Source: Juglans regia (lineage: Eukaryota; Streptophyta; Magnoliopsida; Fagales; Juglandaceae). From it: DNA of 64,000 nucleotides. Below the pieces are notes generated by a model. It saw only the letters and a list, made by a program, of their open reading frames with translations, had not been told where the DNA came from and ran no database searches. This document shows positions 1 through 11,623 of the stretch, one piece after another. The translations under genes were made by a program, and so were the position numbers. The stretch covers positions 23,093,098 to 23,157,097 of the forward strand of contig NC_049903.1 in the NCBI RefSeq assembly GCF_001411555.2, given 5' to 3'. How positions within the stretch are numbered: position 1 is the stretch's first letter; each line of letters opens with the position of its first letter.

Positions 1-3000
1 CATGAATATGAAATCTTGTTCAATAATTAAGCATGAACAAGAATTAGGGTTGTGATAAATATAAATAGACTAGACTGATGTGGAAATACTATTTTCAAGA
101 CACACTCTGTACTCAAGACATGACGTGACATGAAACGAAATGATAGATGACCTGACATAATGTAACGTCACATGTACGTGAGATGAATGACAAGGCATAA
201 CACGAAACAGACAAACATTTTGTGACATGGCATAACTTGTAATAGATAAACATTTACATGGTAAAACATGATAAAACGTATAACAGATAAACATTTTATG
301 ACATGATAAAACGTGTAACAAATAAATATTTCATGACATGGCATAATGTGTAACATATATACATGTAGGGACATAGCATAGCATGGCATATATAAGATCA
401 TACTAACATGGACAATTGTTCTCTTACCAACACATATACACAATATTCTGATAATAAGTTAAAAGCTAACTTACAGTGATCGTAGCACGATAGATTAAAT
501 GTGTGAATTATGAAAAACTGTAAGGAGAGATTTCTAAACGTTAGAAACTCCTTACTAACAACTTAAAAATATAAAAATATTGACTTAGAGTAAAATTACC
601 ATTTTACCCCTAACTTAATATGGCTCCCCCAAACCCCGACTTAGGATTTGGCAGAAACTGAAATGTCAATATATGCAACACAAGGTTACCTACCCATTGT
701 ACATGACAGATAGGATGCAATACACCTAATGATAACTAGCAGTATGTAGTATATCGTAGCGGAAAGTCAACTTAGTCAAATAATAGAACATTAGTCATGG
801 TACCAAAGAATATAAAATCCAAATTTCATAATCCATAAGAGTCATCAAAATTGTTTAAGTTTCCAAAAGAGTCTCTCAAAACACGGGACCCAAAACATCA
901 AGTCATAAACAAAGAGTCATTTTGCAAAAGTGGTCCCATCACATTAATTCTGATCTTTAGTGAGGTTCGAGCCTCACCCACTTCTCTATAGCCCGGTCCT
1001 TGCCCCTATTGTGGGATCTTCTAAAATTTTCTATGTCCTCAAGTATCTCAGTGATTGCTTGATCAATCGACTCGAGATGATCCAAAATGGAAGGCTCAGA
1101 CGGGCCTATGACCATTTTAGGCACGATCCTCTCCAGAGGAAGTGTTGTCCTCTTGCGCTTTGTCATTTGCGTTCATTAAACCTGTCACAGCTTCTACCAT
1201 TCTGAATAGAGAAATGATAGTGGAAAATACAACAGTGAGATTTCAAGAAAATCCTTACCCTAGCCGTCAACCTCAAGGTGTTCTTACACGAGATTTTTTT
1301 TGTTCTAGAAGCCCTTAGGCGTGTAGGCCTTCCTTCCCAATACAAACTTTTTACCTACCTTTTTGCATGTATGACACATAGCAAAAAGTAAATCCTTTTT
1401 CCTCCTTTGTTGCCGTGCATGGCGTCTTGGCCTTCCCTAAGCTCCACTTTTCTATAACCTAATCATTTCCTTCTAGAACCTCTTTCCCTTAGTTACAAGT
1501 GTCACAAAGCTTCTCCCTTCATGCATGCGTGACACATGGCAAGAAAATGATTGATCTTCCTATGGTAGGCATGTAAGCCAAGCCCTAGATCATTCACACG
1601 TCTCTTCCCTTATTTCCATCTTGATTCATCAATTCCTACACATTACTCCATTAGACGACAAGTGGCATACAAAAATCTTGAGTTCGGTGTGAGCCCTAGT
1701 TTCATTGGGTTTTAAAGCCCTAATTTCTTATAAGGGCCAAAACTTTCATGGGCGTATGATAAAAAAAAAACTATACAAAAGCCTAGAAAGTCTTCATCGT
1801 TATAGTTAAGGATTTCACATCCTAACTCCAAAACTTATCAAGTAAATTTTATCCTAAATCCAAATATCTAATTAGAAAGATTTAAAAGACATCACAACTA
1901 GCTCAAAAATGCTTAAGTCGAAACATGTATAGGCCAAACCTCTTATTTTTGTTGCAGTTCTATCAAACTTCATTTCTCATGCTTAAATCAAAATATTGTA
2001 ATATACAAAATCATATCCTATGCTCAAATAGCATACTAGAATAACCAATAAAACTCACATCACAAAAACCACAAATTTCTTCAATACAAAACTTCAATTT
2101 TTTAACCTTAAGCACAACCCTTGATGTTCAAGGTTTTAACTCTTTTCAAACAACTCCAATAACTCCAAAAGTCCAATAACATACTCTCAATACATTCATA
2201 CACATTCATAACAACCACCATTCTTTTAATAATCAAGCCAAAATCACAAAAGTCACAAAACCCAACTTAAGACATTCGGTTATCACACATTCGCCAAAAC
2301 CAAAAACTATGTGGTTTGGTTTTGATCAAACCAATAGATATGAACCATTTCATGAAATAAATCACAAATGAACAATATCATATGGTTAATAATCAAGTCC
2401 TAGAATATATCTAAGCATCAAACCTAAGATCACATTGTAAAATTTGCATCAAAACATAGATCTACCCAAAAACTTCAAATATAAAACCCATCTGAACCTT
2501 TTCATGTATAAAAATTCATATCTTTAAAATGAACGCCATAAATTCTCAAACTAACATCCTAAAATGTAAAAAAAAAATCCTAGGAACATCATATGTCAAC
2601 ATTAAAGTCATTGGAGCATGCTTTCCAAATAAAAGGTTCAAGCTTAGTTAAAACAGAATCTATTTTCAACTTCCCAGTTTTCAACTTTTTAGATCTTTGC
2701 AAAATCTTATAAAAAACATATAACATGCAACTAATCTCCATCAAACATTTATATTAGCATTTTAACTATAAAACATAAAAAATAAGACCAAGATCTTGCC
2801 AATAACGTGCTCAGAAATATCAAAACATCACACATTATCGCCTATAATGACCTCTTCATGCTTAAAAAAATTTTCAGCATCAACTAACCATTAAACTTTA
2901 CACAAAATGTATCAAAAAATACTAGACTCAAAGAGAAAGAACTTATGTGAATGGTACATTATGAGAAAACACTTGAAACAACCTCCAAAAAGTGGAGCAA

Positions 3001-4305
3001 GGTAAGCCAAAAACACTGTCCGAGAGCACCTCTAGTTTTCTCTCTAGGAAAAGGTTTGAAAAGTGAGCAAATGCAAGAGGAATGGATAAGGACGACTCTT
3101 AAGAATCTGGAGGGGTGATAGGAGGTGTGTGAAAGAAACTTTGAGTAATAGGGTGTCAGCCAAAACTGTGGGCAATACCATGTAACACTGCACGTGATTT
3201 TTAGCCAAGGAAGCTTCCTTGTAAAGGATGGTGGTGAGGTGCCTTTTGACCTTTCCATCAACCACTATTTGGGGCTGACTTGGGAAATGAAAGGATGGCC
3301 TTGGCAGGGGGAAACTTCCTCCAAAAGCCTTGCCTTGGTGGCTCAATTTCATGGGCCTTAACTAAATGGCTTCCATTTTGGATTGCAATGGGGTTTGGGT
3401 TGCAATCAGACTCAAATCCAATTTTTCTTGGCCAATAAAATTACCAAGGTTTTAAAGTATAAATAAGGACATAATAACATGAATTTGAGTGGTTAATAAC
3501 TTGTGAAAATGATTTAATCAAGTAATTAAACACTAAGCTAAAATTGGGTTAATTAGGTTTTGGGAAAACCATTTTGGATTTTAGTTTCCTCAAATATTTT
3601 GAGGTTTCAATTGGATTCTAAGTGTTTAGGTTTTCTCTAGGGTTGAAACCCTCTTTGGTTTGACACAAATTGGATGGTTGGATGGAATAGGGTTTTGCTT
3701 AGGTGGCAACCTCACAAAGCTTAATTTCCTTCACATTTTCTATCTCATGGTTCCTCTTGGTGCCAAGTGTTCAATACTATTCTCCAAGTGTGACTAAGAT
3801 CTTGCCAAGTGCCCAAATAAAGCTTTTCTAACCTAATTTGGACATTCTACATTGTGATTTTGAAAACCCTGATCTAGGTGCTAACACCAAGGCTACTATT
3901 CACTCCGAAAAAATGAAAAATAAACTTTGCACTGTAAAATTTTAAATAATCATACTAACCTCAAAGTACAAATCATTTATCAAAATTTGACTCTAAAGTG
4001 TCTCAAAATAATTAAAACTCGTTTTCAAACAAGCATTCTTCTAAAAATTAAAAATTGTTTTATTGCACCATAAAATACTAAATATTCTTCTGGGTCTAAT
4101 GGCGCACACTGTTTCTAATTCTAATACTTCTATGTAACTCAAATAAATAAAATTACATTTCTGACACCATAATGAGTGGAAAAACTGACTATGTTGACAG
4201 ACTAAAACCTAGACGATTGATCGAATTGTGAAAACTTTTAGGGTTTTCACGAGGTTCCTAAAGCCTAAAGAAATTCCTCCCTTGAATTCTTGACGGGTTG
4301 TTACA
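1..4305 (-). mobile_element. Long Ty3-type LTR (family LTR-A), minus strand, cut by the window edge and by an insertion
   Basis: The right end reads ACGGGTTGTTACA, the reverse complement of the TGTAACAACCCGCTAG start seen in the complete LTR-A copy at 52,767 and 59,743. Blocks along it match the minus solo LTR at 37,286-41,872 in the same order: islands built from ATGTTAYGTCATG-like words (about 80-420), a 'gtaaaattaccattttaccc' block near 590, 'gatttcacatcctaactcc' near 1811, and the terminal part near 4200-4305. The left end lies outside the window. The copy is interrupted at 619-1804. It holds no coding capacity; the short ORFs here are by-products of the repeat words. Whether it is a solo LTR or one LTR of an element cannot be told from this window. 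Confidence 0.75.
619..1804 (-). mobile_element. Insertion inside the LTR, probably a solo LTR of a related Ty3 family
   Basis: This block separates two parts of the LTR-A copy that are contiguous in the intact copy near 39,350. Its left end (TGGCTCCCCCAAACC) and a block about 50 bases in (gcaacacaaggttacctacc) resemble the minus LTR-A terminus at 37,286, so it is probably an LTR of a sister family. The flanks are CTTAA (614-618) and GTTAA (1805-1809), an imperfect 5-bp duplication. It contains a 69-codon minus ORF (1166-957) with no recognised domain. The ends are degenerate, so the exact limits are uncertain by a few bases. Confidence 0.5.
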
Positions 4306-4800
4306 GCACCTAGTAATAGCTTAAATGAAAATACTCTGAAGATCATAATGATTACGTCATGAGCATTATAGTAGAGTTAGTCTAACAATCAGAATAATTA
4401 CACCAATAGTACCTGGCATGAATTATCAATGGAGATACTTGAGCAATTATAGTGATTACTCCACGAGTATCCCATGCACGACTGACTGAGAAAATAATTC
4501 CTGATGGATTTGTGTGGCTCATGACATCTATTTATGGCACGTAAGTAGATAACCAATGATGAGACATTCATGGCATGTAATAGATAAACAAGATGGCATG
4601 GCATTCATGGCATGCAATGGATAAATGTGTAACAAATGCGATAACATTTGTGGCATGTAAGAGTGACATAGCATTTGTGACATGTGACAGATAAATGTGC
4701 AACAATTAAATTTGTAACAAATAATTGATGAGATGGCATGGTGATGCAAACCGAAACTGATATGGGGTATCTAGGTCTAGATTCTACGTTGATTGCATTG
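4306..4800. other. Unclassified stretch with repeated ggcatgta/gataaatgtg words
   Basis: No gene is seen. From about 4540 to 4740 the sequence repeats short words (GGCATG, TAACAGATAAA, TTTGTGGCATGT) of the kind that fill the middle of the LTR-A elements, so it is probably a remnant of another LTR of that type. Its ends were not resolved. Confidence 0.35.
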
Positions 4801-5245
4801 AAGTACTAACTTAAGAAGATGAATCTATACAAATATGGAAGGAAAAGCTTAATATCTTCCTTGGACTAAAGGCAATATTAGTTATTCTCCCTCAAATCAT
4901 ATATTTATGTTAATTTTTGCCTAATTAGTAAATATTTAGTTTCAAGTTTTTGAAATGATTTTCATTTTGATTCGCCAGATTTTTGGTAAGATTCTTGGTT
5001 ATTTATGTATTCATTTCTCATACAATAATTTATATTTTTTCATTTTTGGAAAAATTATCATGATTTCGAATTTGCAGCTATTTATGTATGACTTGTGAGT
5101 TTCATAAAATAATCTCAAATTTTACTATTAATCAATAATTTTCAGAGTTGTTTTCTCTGTGTTTTTTGTGAATCTCTTACCTTCTCTACATTGATCATCT
5201 GTTGAAACTAGCCGTCAGAATTAATCTAAATTTTGTTCTGCATTA
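4801..5245 (+). mobile_element. 5' LTR fragment of an older Ty3 element
   Basis: About 400 bases here recur at 12,633-13,050: both contain 'gtttcaagttt', 'tttatgtatt.atttctcatacaataatt', 'ttcataaaataat.tcaaattttactattaatcaat' and 'aactagccgtc.gaattaat'. This copy ends TCTGCATTA and is followed directly by a primer-binding-site-like sequence and a gag start, so it is the 5' LTR. The left limit could not be fixed. Confidence 0.6.
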
Positions 5246-5246
5246 G

Positions 5247-5259
5247 TTGGCATCAAAGC
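5247..5259 (+). promoter_or_regulatory. Degenerate primer-binding site
   Basis: TTGGCATCAAAGC differs by two bases from the TTGGTATCAGAGC form used by plant LTR elements primed with initiator-Met tRNA. It sits one base after the LTR end and about 40 bases before the gag ATG. Confidence 0.5.
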
Positions 5260-5297
5260 TTAAGCATCTTTCCTGGGGTTATATCTCATCAGTTGCC

Positions 5298-5739
5298 ATG
5301 GCTGGTGGTCGTGGTCATCATGGGCAAGTTCCAAACGAGGAAGTCCCGCACCATGATTGTAGCATTCAGGATGTGGTGATTAAGGATTTGTAGAAACAAG
5401 TTCCAAAGTTAACCGGCATCTAACGGTGCAGGATATCGGTGATTGTGAGATGGAAGATCATGATTCCGATTCCATTTTTGAGAACCCGTATCACAATCAT
5501 GCTCTATTCAGGGAGCACCGTAGTAAGGAGGAGCGTCATGGCGGTTTTAGAGTTGATTTACCAGAACTTACTGGTACTCTTCAAGCTGAATGTTTCATTG
5601 ATTTATTGCATCAGGTTGAGTCGATTTACTACTCTCAGGGAGAAGAGTTTGAGGAAGGAAATTCTTCCATAGGAAGGAACTCTATACCAATCTACGATAC
5701 CTATCCTAATGAAGATAACCTAGTAGATGAGGTAACTAT
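5298..5739 (+). pseudogene. Ty3 gag fragment, broken and truncated
   Basis: The reading frame starts MAGGRGHHGQVPNEE at 5298, a start like that of plant Ty3 gag proteins, and meets a stop near codon 32. The continuation is in a different frame from about 5426: DSDSIFENPYHN, then FRVDLPELTGTLQAE, then FIDLLHQVE, which is the N-terminal part of the retrotransposon gag domain (capsid precursor). The coding sequence ends where the LTR-A copy begins at 5740, and nothing downstream of 12,632 resumes it, so the rest of gag and all of pol are missing. The frame changes and the insertion make it non-functional. The host element is the one whose LTRs lie at 4801-5245 and 12,633-13,050. Confidence 0.65.
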
Positions 5740-8289
5740 TGTAATAGACCGCTAAAACTTCAATGGTAGAATTTTTTTAGTTCTTAGGAACCTCATGAAA
5801 ACTCCATAAGTTTTCACGAATTGACTAATCACATAGGTTTTAGTCTGTTAGCATAGTAAGTGTTGCCATTCACCTCTGCCCATGACAGCCCCAAATAGTC
5901 CTATGATGTGAGAGGGAAATCCACCTCATCACCCCCCCTTTCTACATGGCAGCAACAGCAACCCACTCCCCTTCACGATTGTTGCCTTTTTGTGACCTAA
6001 TTACCATACCTCAAGAAGTCATACAAGTTCATACCTCCCTTTTTAGAAGTACTTGAAGCGTGCAGGTCACCACTTCCCTCATTTCACCAATTTTCACCCT
6101 AATTCTTGGAAAGAAACCCTTAGAAGCTCTCTCGGGTAGATTCTAGAGTCTTTTTGCATTCCATTTTTGGAATCTTTGTAAGTTTCTTCTCACAATGATT
6201 CCTTCATAAAAGTTGTTCTTTTTTGCATCTAATTTCTGTGGGTATCTCGTTTGTTTGATTTTAGGTCTTTTGGTCAATAAAAAGTTGTTTTAACCTTGTA
6301 AAGGTCATTCTAGGCGATAATCTAGATAGTGTGTTGTATTTTGGAGTTTTTTACCAAGATAATGGACAAATCTTGATCCAAGAATTTTATGGAGTGCTGT
6401 TAGCATGTATATATGAATGGGTTTTAGAGATTAGTTGCATGATTAAAACTTTTGATGAAATATTTTCTTAGATCTTGAAACTTAGAAATTGGAAGAGGAA
6501 AAACAGTTTATGTTTTAAGAAAGTATGAGTCTTTTGTGGTTTAATCTTACTCCAATGGATTTTATATTTTTATTTGATGACCCTAAGTCTTTTATATACA
6601 TGTGAGGATATTATTTTAAAGATTTTGGCGTTGGTTTCAAAGATGTGATTTTTTATGCAAGAGATTATATGGTTGGGTCAAAAGTTTGATGTTTTTAGTT
6701 AGATCCATGTTTGGAATTCTTTTTAGCCATGTGGTTTTAATTTTAATGCTTGGATCTACTTTAGGACACATTTCTAAATCATATGATGTTTTGGTTTGAA
6801 GATCTCGCCATAGAACGCTTGGATCAAGCGTTTGATCAAAGTTAGTTTGGAAAGAAATTATGTTTTTGGCTAAGGGTAGGAGGCGAGTGCTTCATATGCT
6901 ATTTTTGTGATTTTTTGTGACTTTTATGTATTGATTCAAAGCATAGTAGTTCTTAGGATTGTGTTATGAACATATTAGAAGAAATTTTCAGATTTTTGGA
7001 GTTCTTGGAAATATTTTGAAATAAGTCAAACCTTGAGATTCAAGTGTTGTATTTTAGTTAAAAAGTTTTGATCTCTTTACTAAAGCATTTTGTGATTAAG
7101 TGAAGTATAATTTTTTTGGATGCTTTAAATGTTTTTTTTTTTAACTTAGCATATGAAAATCTTTATTGCAATATTTCGGTTTGATTATGAGTTTTGGAGT
7201 TAGATAAAATTGCAACAAAAATCAAAGAGAAATGATCATTTTTCCACATGTAGATGGTAAAATGGTAATTTTACTCTAAGTTAGCATTTCTTCATGTTTC
7301 TAATATTCAAAACTCCTATTTACAGTTTCTCATGTTTTGTGCTTTACCTCGTAAAACGCAACGATTATTATAAGTTAGCTCTTAACCTACTATCAGATTA
7401 CTGCATATGTGTGATGGGTAATAGAACTACAACTTATGTATGGATGTTATCATATATGCCATACTATGCCATGTTACTTCATGATAATCTGTTACATAAT
7501 TTATTTTGTCATGCATTTCTATCTGTTACAAGTATACCATGTTACATATTGCTATCTGTTATAAGTATATCATGTTATGTATTTCTATCTGTTACACGTA
7601 TGTCACGTCACGTAATATTATTCGTTACATGTTATACCATATTACTAAATGTTGTTTGGTATATGTTATGTCATGCTAGGAAACATTGTCTGTTATATGT
7701 TATGTCATGCTACGAAATATTTTTTGTCTCATAGTACATCATGTCTTTCGTCTCACGTTCATGTCATGTTATGTTATGTCAGGACTTTTGTCCTTTCGTT
7801 TCATGTCACGTTTCTTTTCGAGTACAGTTTGTGTATCTAGGGAACAACCTTTCAAGTCATGTCAAGTGTCTGTTTATGTCTATCATAACCCTAAGTGCTA
7901 GGATGAAGTAATATCCTAGTAAAACTCCCTTGTTCATGCTGGAATGTCTAAACTAGTATGAAATTCTCTACATTGACAAAGTAAGGTCAAAGATTTGCAA
8001 ATGGGGCCTAATTAAATAGTCACGGGAGCGTAGCAGGGACTAATGCCGATGGTACCACTCACATTTTAATTTCATTTTATATGTACTCGTGCGAGTGTAG
8101 ATACCTGACACGAGATACATACAATATGTGTGTCCATAACAGGTGCAGATACTTGTAAATTGGCACGTACAATACGTGTGTCCACAGCAAGTGCAGATAC
8201 TTGTGAACTGGCACGTATCTTGGTATGAACCCGAAAAATGGAATCCCTTGAACCCACAGTCAATTTGAAAACTAACATTCATGCAACAC

Positions 8290-8880
8290 GTTAATCAATG
8301 ACAAATGATACTTCCACAAACGTTCATGCAACAAGTCAATAAATGGTAAATGATATCCCACAAACGTTCATGCAACACGTCTAAAACCCTTTTTACACTA
8401 TAATGACCCAACAAACTACATCCATGCACTAGCATCTCACACATAACACTAGTAGATTCACAAAGTTTATTCTCTCTAAACAAATACAAATCTAGTCTAT
8501 AGCACTTACCAAACAACGCCTTCTCACACGCTCCATACACACTAGCAAAATCATCCTCATTAGCATGGAATTCCTCATCAAATTCAAATCTCAATAATTT
8601 TGCATATAAAATGAAGATAAGGACATACCTTCTTGGTAATCCATCAACCACAAAATTTTCCTTACCATGCTTGTATTTGACAACATGAGGAAAAGTCTCA
8701 ATATAGTCCTCCCACTTAGCATGCATTCTAGTCAACAACTTACCTTGTCCCTTCAAATGTGTCAAGGACTCATGTTCTTCAAAGAAAGGTCAGATAGGAA
8801 TTGTCGCACCTGGCACAAAATCAATGTACTGCTCTATCTCCCTAATAGGTGGCAATCCACTAAACACACCGCCAGGAAAC
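8290..8880 (-). pseudogene. Ty3 pol fragment: RT N-terminus joined to RNase H end and integrase zinc region
   Basis: On the minus strand, about 8880-8780 encodes the start of the reverse-transcriptase region (VFPGGVFSGLPPIREIEQY, then IDFVPGATIPI). It then jumps directly to the end of RNase H (KWEDYIETFPHVVKYKHG, KENFVVDGLPRRY) and on to the integrase N-terminal zinc region (YGACEKALFGK, LLGHYSVKRVLDVLHERLW). The catalytic YxDD core and the integrase DDE core are absent, so an internal deletion of roughly the whole RT is implied. The order and spacing match plant Ty3 pol genes. The reading frame stops near 8295, just before the 3' LTR stub. Confidence 0.7.
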
Positions 8881-8894
8881 ACGACCTCATATCC

Positions 8895-9250
8895 CTACAA
8901 CAAAGAGACAACAATATTAAACAAAGATACGTTAAGTTCGTTAGTATTAAGACTCGCCTTAGTATAAAAACTCAATTTTATCTTTGTCTTTCTCTCACTT
9001 TCTTCACTCTCTCTTTTCTTTCTACTCTCTTTTTCTTTTTCACTTTCACACTCTTTTTTCTTTTCACTCTCTTTTTTTCTGTCACTCTCTATTTCTTCAT
9101 CTTTTTTTGTACTCTCAACCTCACAGTTATTTTTCAACTCATTCTCTCTTTTTCTTGAGGTCTCAGTCTCACCCTTTTCTTTTTTCTCTCTTTCTCCATT
9201 TCGGCCTCACTATTTCTTTTTTTCTCATTCTCATCGTTAGTTTTTAGTTT
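8895..9250 (-). repeat. Low-complexity Lys/Glu-coding linker
   Basis: The minus strand is almost pure AGA/GAA/AAA-type codons (runs of K, E, S and R), which appear as CTCTTT-type repeats on the plus strand. In this Ty3 lineage such a charged linker lies between protease and reverse transcriptase. Slippage in it is a likely cause of the frame changes. Confidence 0.55.
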
Positions 9251-9955
9251 CAGTTGGTCCTCATGGACCTGTGTTGGAGTTAAAGGAGTAAATTTGATTG
9301 TTTTTCCATCCATTTCAAAACTATACATGTTCCTTAACTCATCATGGATCACCTTCCTATCAAATTGTCACGGCTTCCCCAACAAAATATGGCCAGCATG
9401 CATAGGTACTACATCACAAAGCACCATATCCAGGTATTTCCCAATTGAAAAAGTAACTAGCACTTGCTTATTTACCCTAACTTCCCCACAATCACTCAAC
9501 CACTACAACTTGTATGGTCTAGAGTGTTTCCAGGTAGGTAAATTCAATTTCTCAACTAAAGTAGTGCTAGCCAAATTAATACAACTCCTCAAATCAATGA
9601 TCATACTACATACCTTGTTGTTGATGTGGCATCTAGTATGAAAAATGTTCTCGTTCTGCTGCTCTATATCATTCATCTTAATTTGTGTATTGGGTGCATG
9701 CCTGGTAACAAGAGACTCACCATACTCTTCATTCTTACACTTATGTTCAATACAAGGCTCACTTCTTCTCCTATCTCTCCTACCATGTAGATTTCTAATT
9801 ACCTCTTCTTGATGATCCATCATATCCCTCACTTCACCCAACACCAAGTTCAACCGCTCAAACTGTTGTTGCATAGCTTGCAACACAAATGATGAGTTAT
9901 CTGCCATCCCCTTTGGTGATGAGCTACTCCGGTGAGACATTATAAAGTGCTGCAC
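9130..9955 (-). pseudogene. Ty3 gag remnant and retroviral-type aspartic protease, broken
   Basis: The minus ORF from 9955 begins with a gag-like N-terminus (MADNSSFVLQAMQQQFERL, a coiled stretch LGEVRDMMDHQEEVIRNL). It then runs without the expected capsid and zinc-knuckle region into the protease (FHTRCHINNKVCSMIIDL, followed by LVEKLNLPTWKHSRPYKL). The active-site motif, normally IDxGSxxNVAS, reads IDLRSCINLAS here and is damaged. After a stop the sequence continues (HILLGKPWQFDRKVIHDEL near 9390, then YSFEMDGKTIKFTPLTPTQ, then VHEDQLKLK) into a linker rich in Lys and Glu. In living relatives this segment cuts the polyprotein. Confidence 0.7.
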
Positions 9956-10374
9956 AAAAGAATGTTAGTGGTAAAAAGGAAAACCTCAAACACTCCCTTA
10001 CGTGTTTACACTCAAAAAATGGCACTCTACTCATGTTTCACTTTGAATTGGCTTTTTATTCAATAATAATCTCACACTCTCTTGCCTTTTACCTCAAGAG
10101 TTTTCCCACTCAAGTTCTTTAAGAACAAATTGAAGTCAATTAAGACAATGCAACTTTGTTTTATCTCAACTAGTAATTAGATCCAAGAAATAAGGAAGGA
10201 ATAAAATGACATGAGACTCAAGGAATTTATACGAGGGAAAAAGTAAGTATAAACCAAGATACCAACTAGAAAGATGTATTCAGCCACTTTAATGATAAAG
10301 CTCAATCAACAATGTAATTATTTCTCTTTGTTGTAACTATGTAGCAAACTTTGAATATGCTACATTTTCTTTTC

Positions 10375-10455
10375 TTTTCCTTTCTTTTCTTTTCTTTTCT
10401 TTTCCGTTCCTTTCTTTTCTTTTCCTTTCTTTTCCTTTCTCTTCTTTTCTCTAAT
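10375..10455. repeat. (TTTTC)n simple repeat
   Basis: A pyrimidine-only stretch of TTTTC/CCTTT units in the leader of the minus Ty3 element. A 17-base T run follows at about 10,661. Confidence 0.85.
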
Positions 10456-10757
10456 TCAATCACAAACAACAATATTCAATTGTGAAAATCAAGCAATTGA
10501 ATTCAAGCACACAAGAATTGACAATGAAGTAGAAAAGAAACAATGGAACGACACTCCAAGCAATTGACAAAGAGATGCAAGAAACCCTAGAATTCTGAAA
10601 TCCTAGGTGATGCAAATTTCAGCCAAACCAAAAAACCTGAGAATTTAGGCAGCCTACTTTTTTTTTTTTTTTTTTTTGCAACCCTTGAACAATGAAGCCC
10701 AAGAATTAAATTTCAGGATGCAAGAAATTAAAGGATAGAATCAAACCTGATTCGAAA

Positions 10758-10774
10758 CCTTGGTCTAAATACCA
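10758..10774 (-). promoter_or_regulatory. Primer-binding site of the minus Ty3 element (degenerate)
   Basis: On the minus strand the sequence next to the 5' LTR reads TGGTATTTAGACCAAGG, close to the TGGTATCAGAGCCAAGG form of initiator-Met-tRNA sites. Its position directly after the LTR end fixes the element's orientation. Confidence 0.6.
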
Positions 10775-10776
10775 AA

Positions 10777-11623
10777 TGATATGAACTCGCATGAATAGAA
10801 TCCCTTGAACCTATAGTCAATTTCAAAACTTCCCAACAAAACTAAAATCAAGTCAATGGATGGAAAATTTAGACCCCATGAGAAGTTGTTTCAAGAACCT
10901 AGATTATATTAAAATCTAGACCTATTGAAGAACCTATCTCAAGAACCCAGATTACAAAGGAGGAACGCCATAAAGGTTGTGATTTACCTTTGATAAGTTC
11001 AAAAGTTCAATTAAGAACAAGAGAAGTAAAACTCAACTCACAATGAATAAATTTATCAAATTTCATAAACTTCTTAATATGAGGCAACAAAGAGTATTTA
11101 AAGCAAAACCTAATCAAACCATAGCCAAAATAAATCCCCATCTTCCAAAAATGCCCCTAGATGAACAGTGTCGTGGCTACAGTACAACACTATAGTTACT
11201 CGACTACAGTACTTTTGAAACGCTAGTTTGCTACAGTACTTCTTGAAACCGTAGTTCAACAAAATAATAAATTTACCAACATACTCTTGATTAGGCCCCC
11301 CTTAAGTCCTTCTCATAATTAAACCCAATAATTCTAAACTAATAAAATAAGTTATTTAAATGAGTTAAATAAGTTGAAAGTCTTCAAGGGCCCAAAGTCT
11401 TTATGTCATGTTGTTGCCCTCTTCCATAACTTATCAAATGAATCAAACAGGATTTTCATCTTTCAAGTCCATCTTGAGTGTTGGAGTCTTGCCAGTTTCA
11501 TCCCAAGTGGATTGTATCAATCCATGCATTGCCTCCTTGATCTTCTTAGCTCTTGACCATGTAATTGACCCATCTGGAATTTGCAAAGGATCTTTAAGAC
11601 TAGGTCCATTTTGGTGCCCATCA
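10777..11623 (-). mobile_element. 5' LTR (847 bp) of the minus Ty3 element, containing the pol C-terminus
   Basis: On the minus strand it starts TGATGGGCACC and ends GTTCATATCA, and it is bounded by the primer-binding site and by the TSD. Its first ~190 bases read as a C-terminal pol tail (PDGSITWSRAKKIKEAMHG, then LIQSTWDE), so in this family the polyprotein frame ends inside the LTR. A similar tail is seen at 50,455-50,525. Confidence 0.75.

Larger units (their letters stand above)
8221..11623 (-). mobile_element. Defective Ty3 element, minus strand, complete ends, TSD TATCT
   Basis: The element is bounded by the 5-bp direct repeat TATCT (8216-8220 and 11,624-11,628), and the flanking LTR-A sequence is continuous across the empty site. 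Read on the minus strand it holds a full 5' LTR (11,623-10,777), a primer-binding site, a leader with a pyrimidine-rich repeat, a gag/protease fragment, a charged linker, short reverse-transcriptase and RNase H/integrase fragments, and a stub of about 52 bases of the 3' LTR (8272-8221) whose end matches the 5' LTR end (TGRTATGAAC). Most of gag, the reverse-transcriptase core and the integrase core are missing, so it cannot move by itself. Confidence 0.85.

Noticed and set aside
7294..7734. 146-codon ORF (and similar ORFs at 38,688-39,137 and 55,333-55,815)
   Set aside because: These are translations of the ATGTTAYGTCATG islands in LTR-A; similar Cys/Tyr/His-rich strings appear in many frames.
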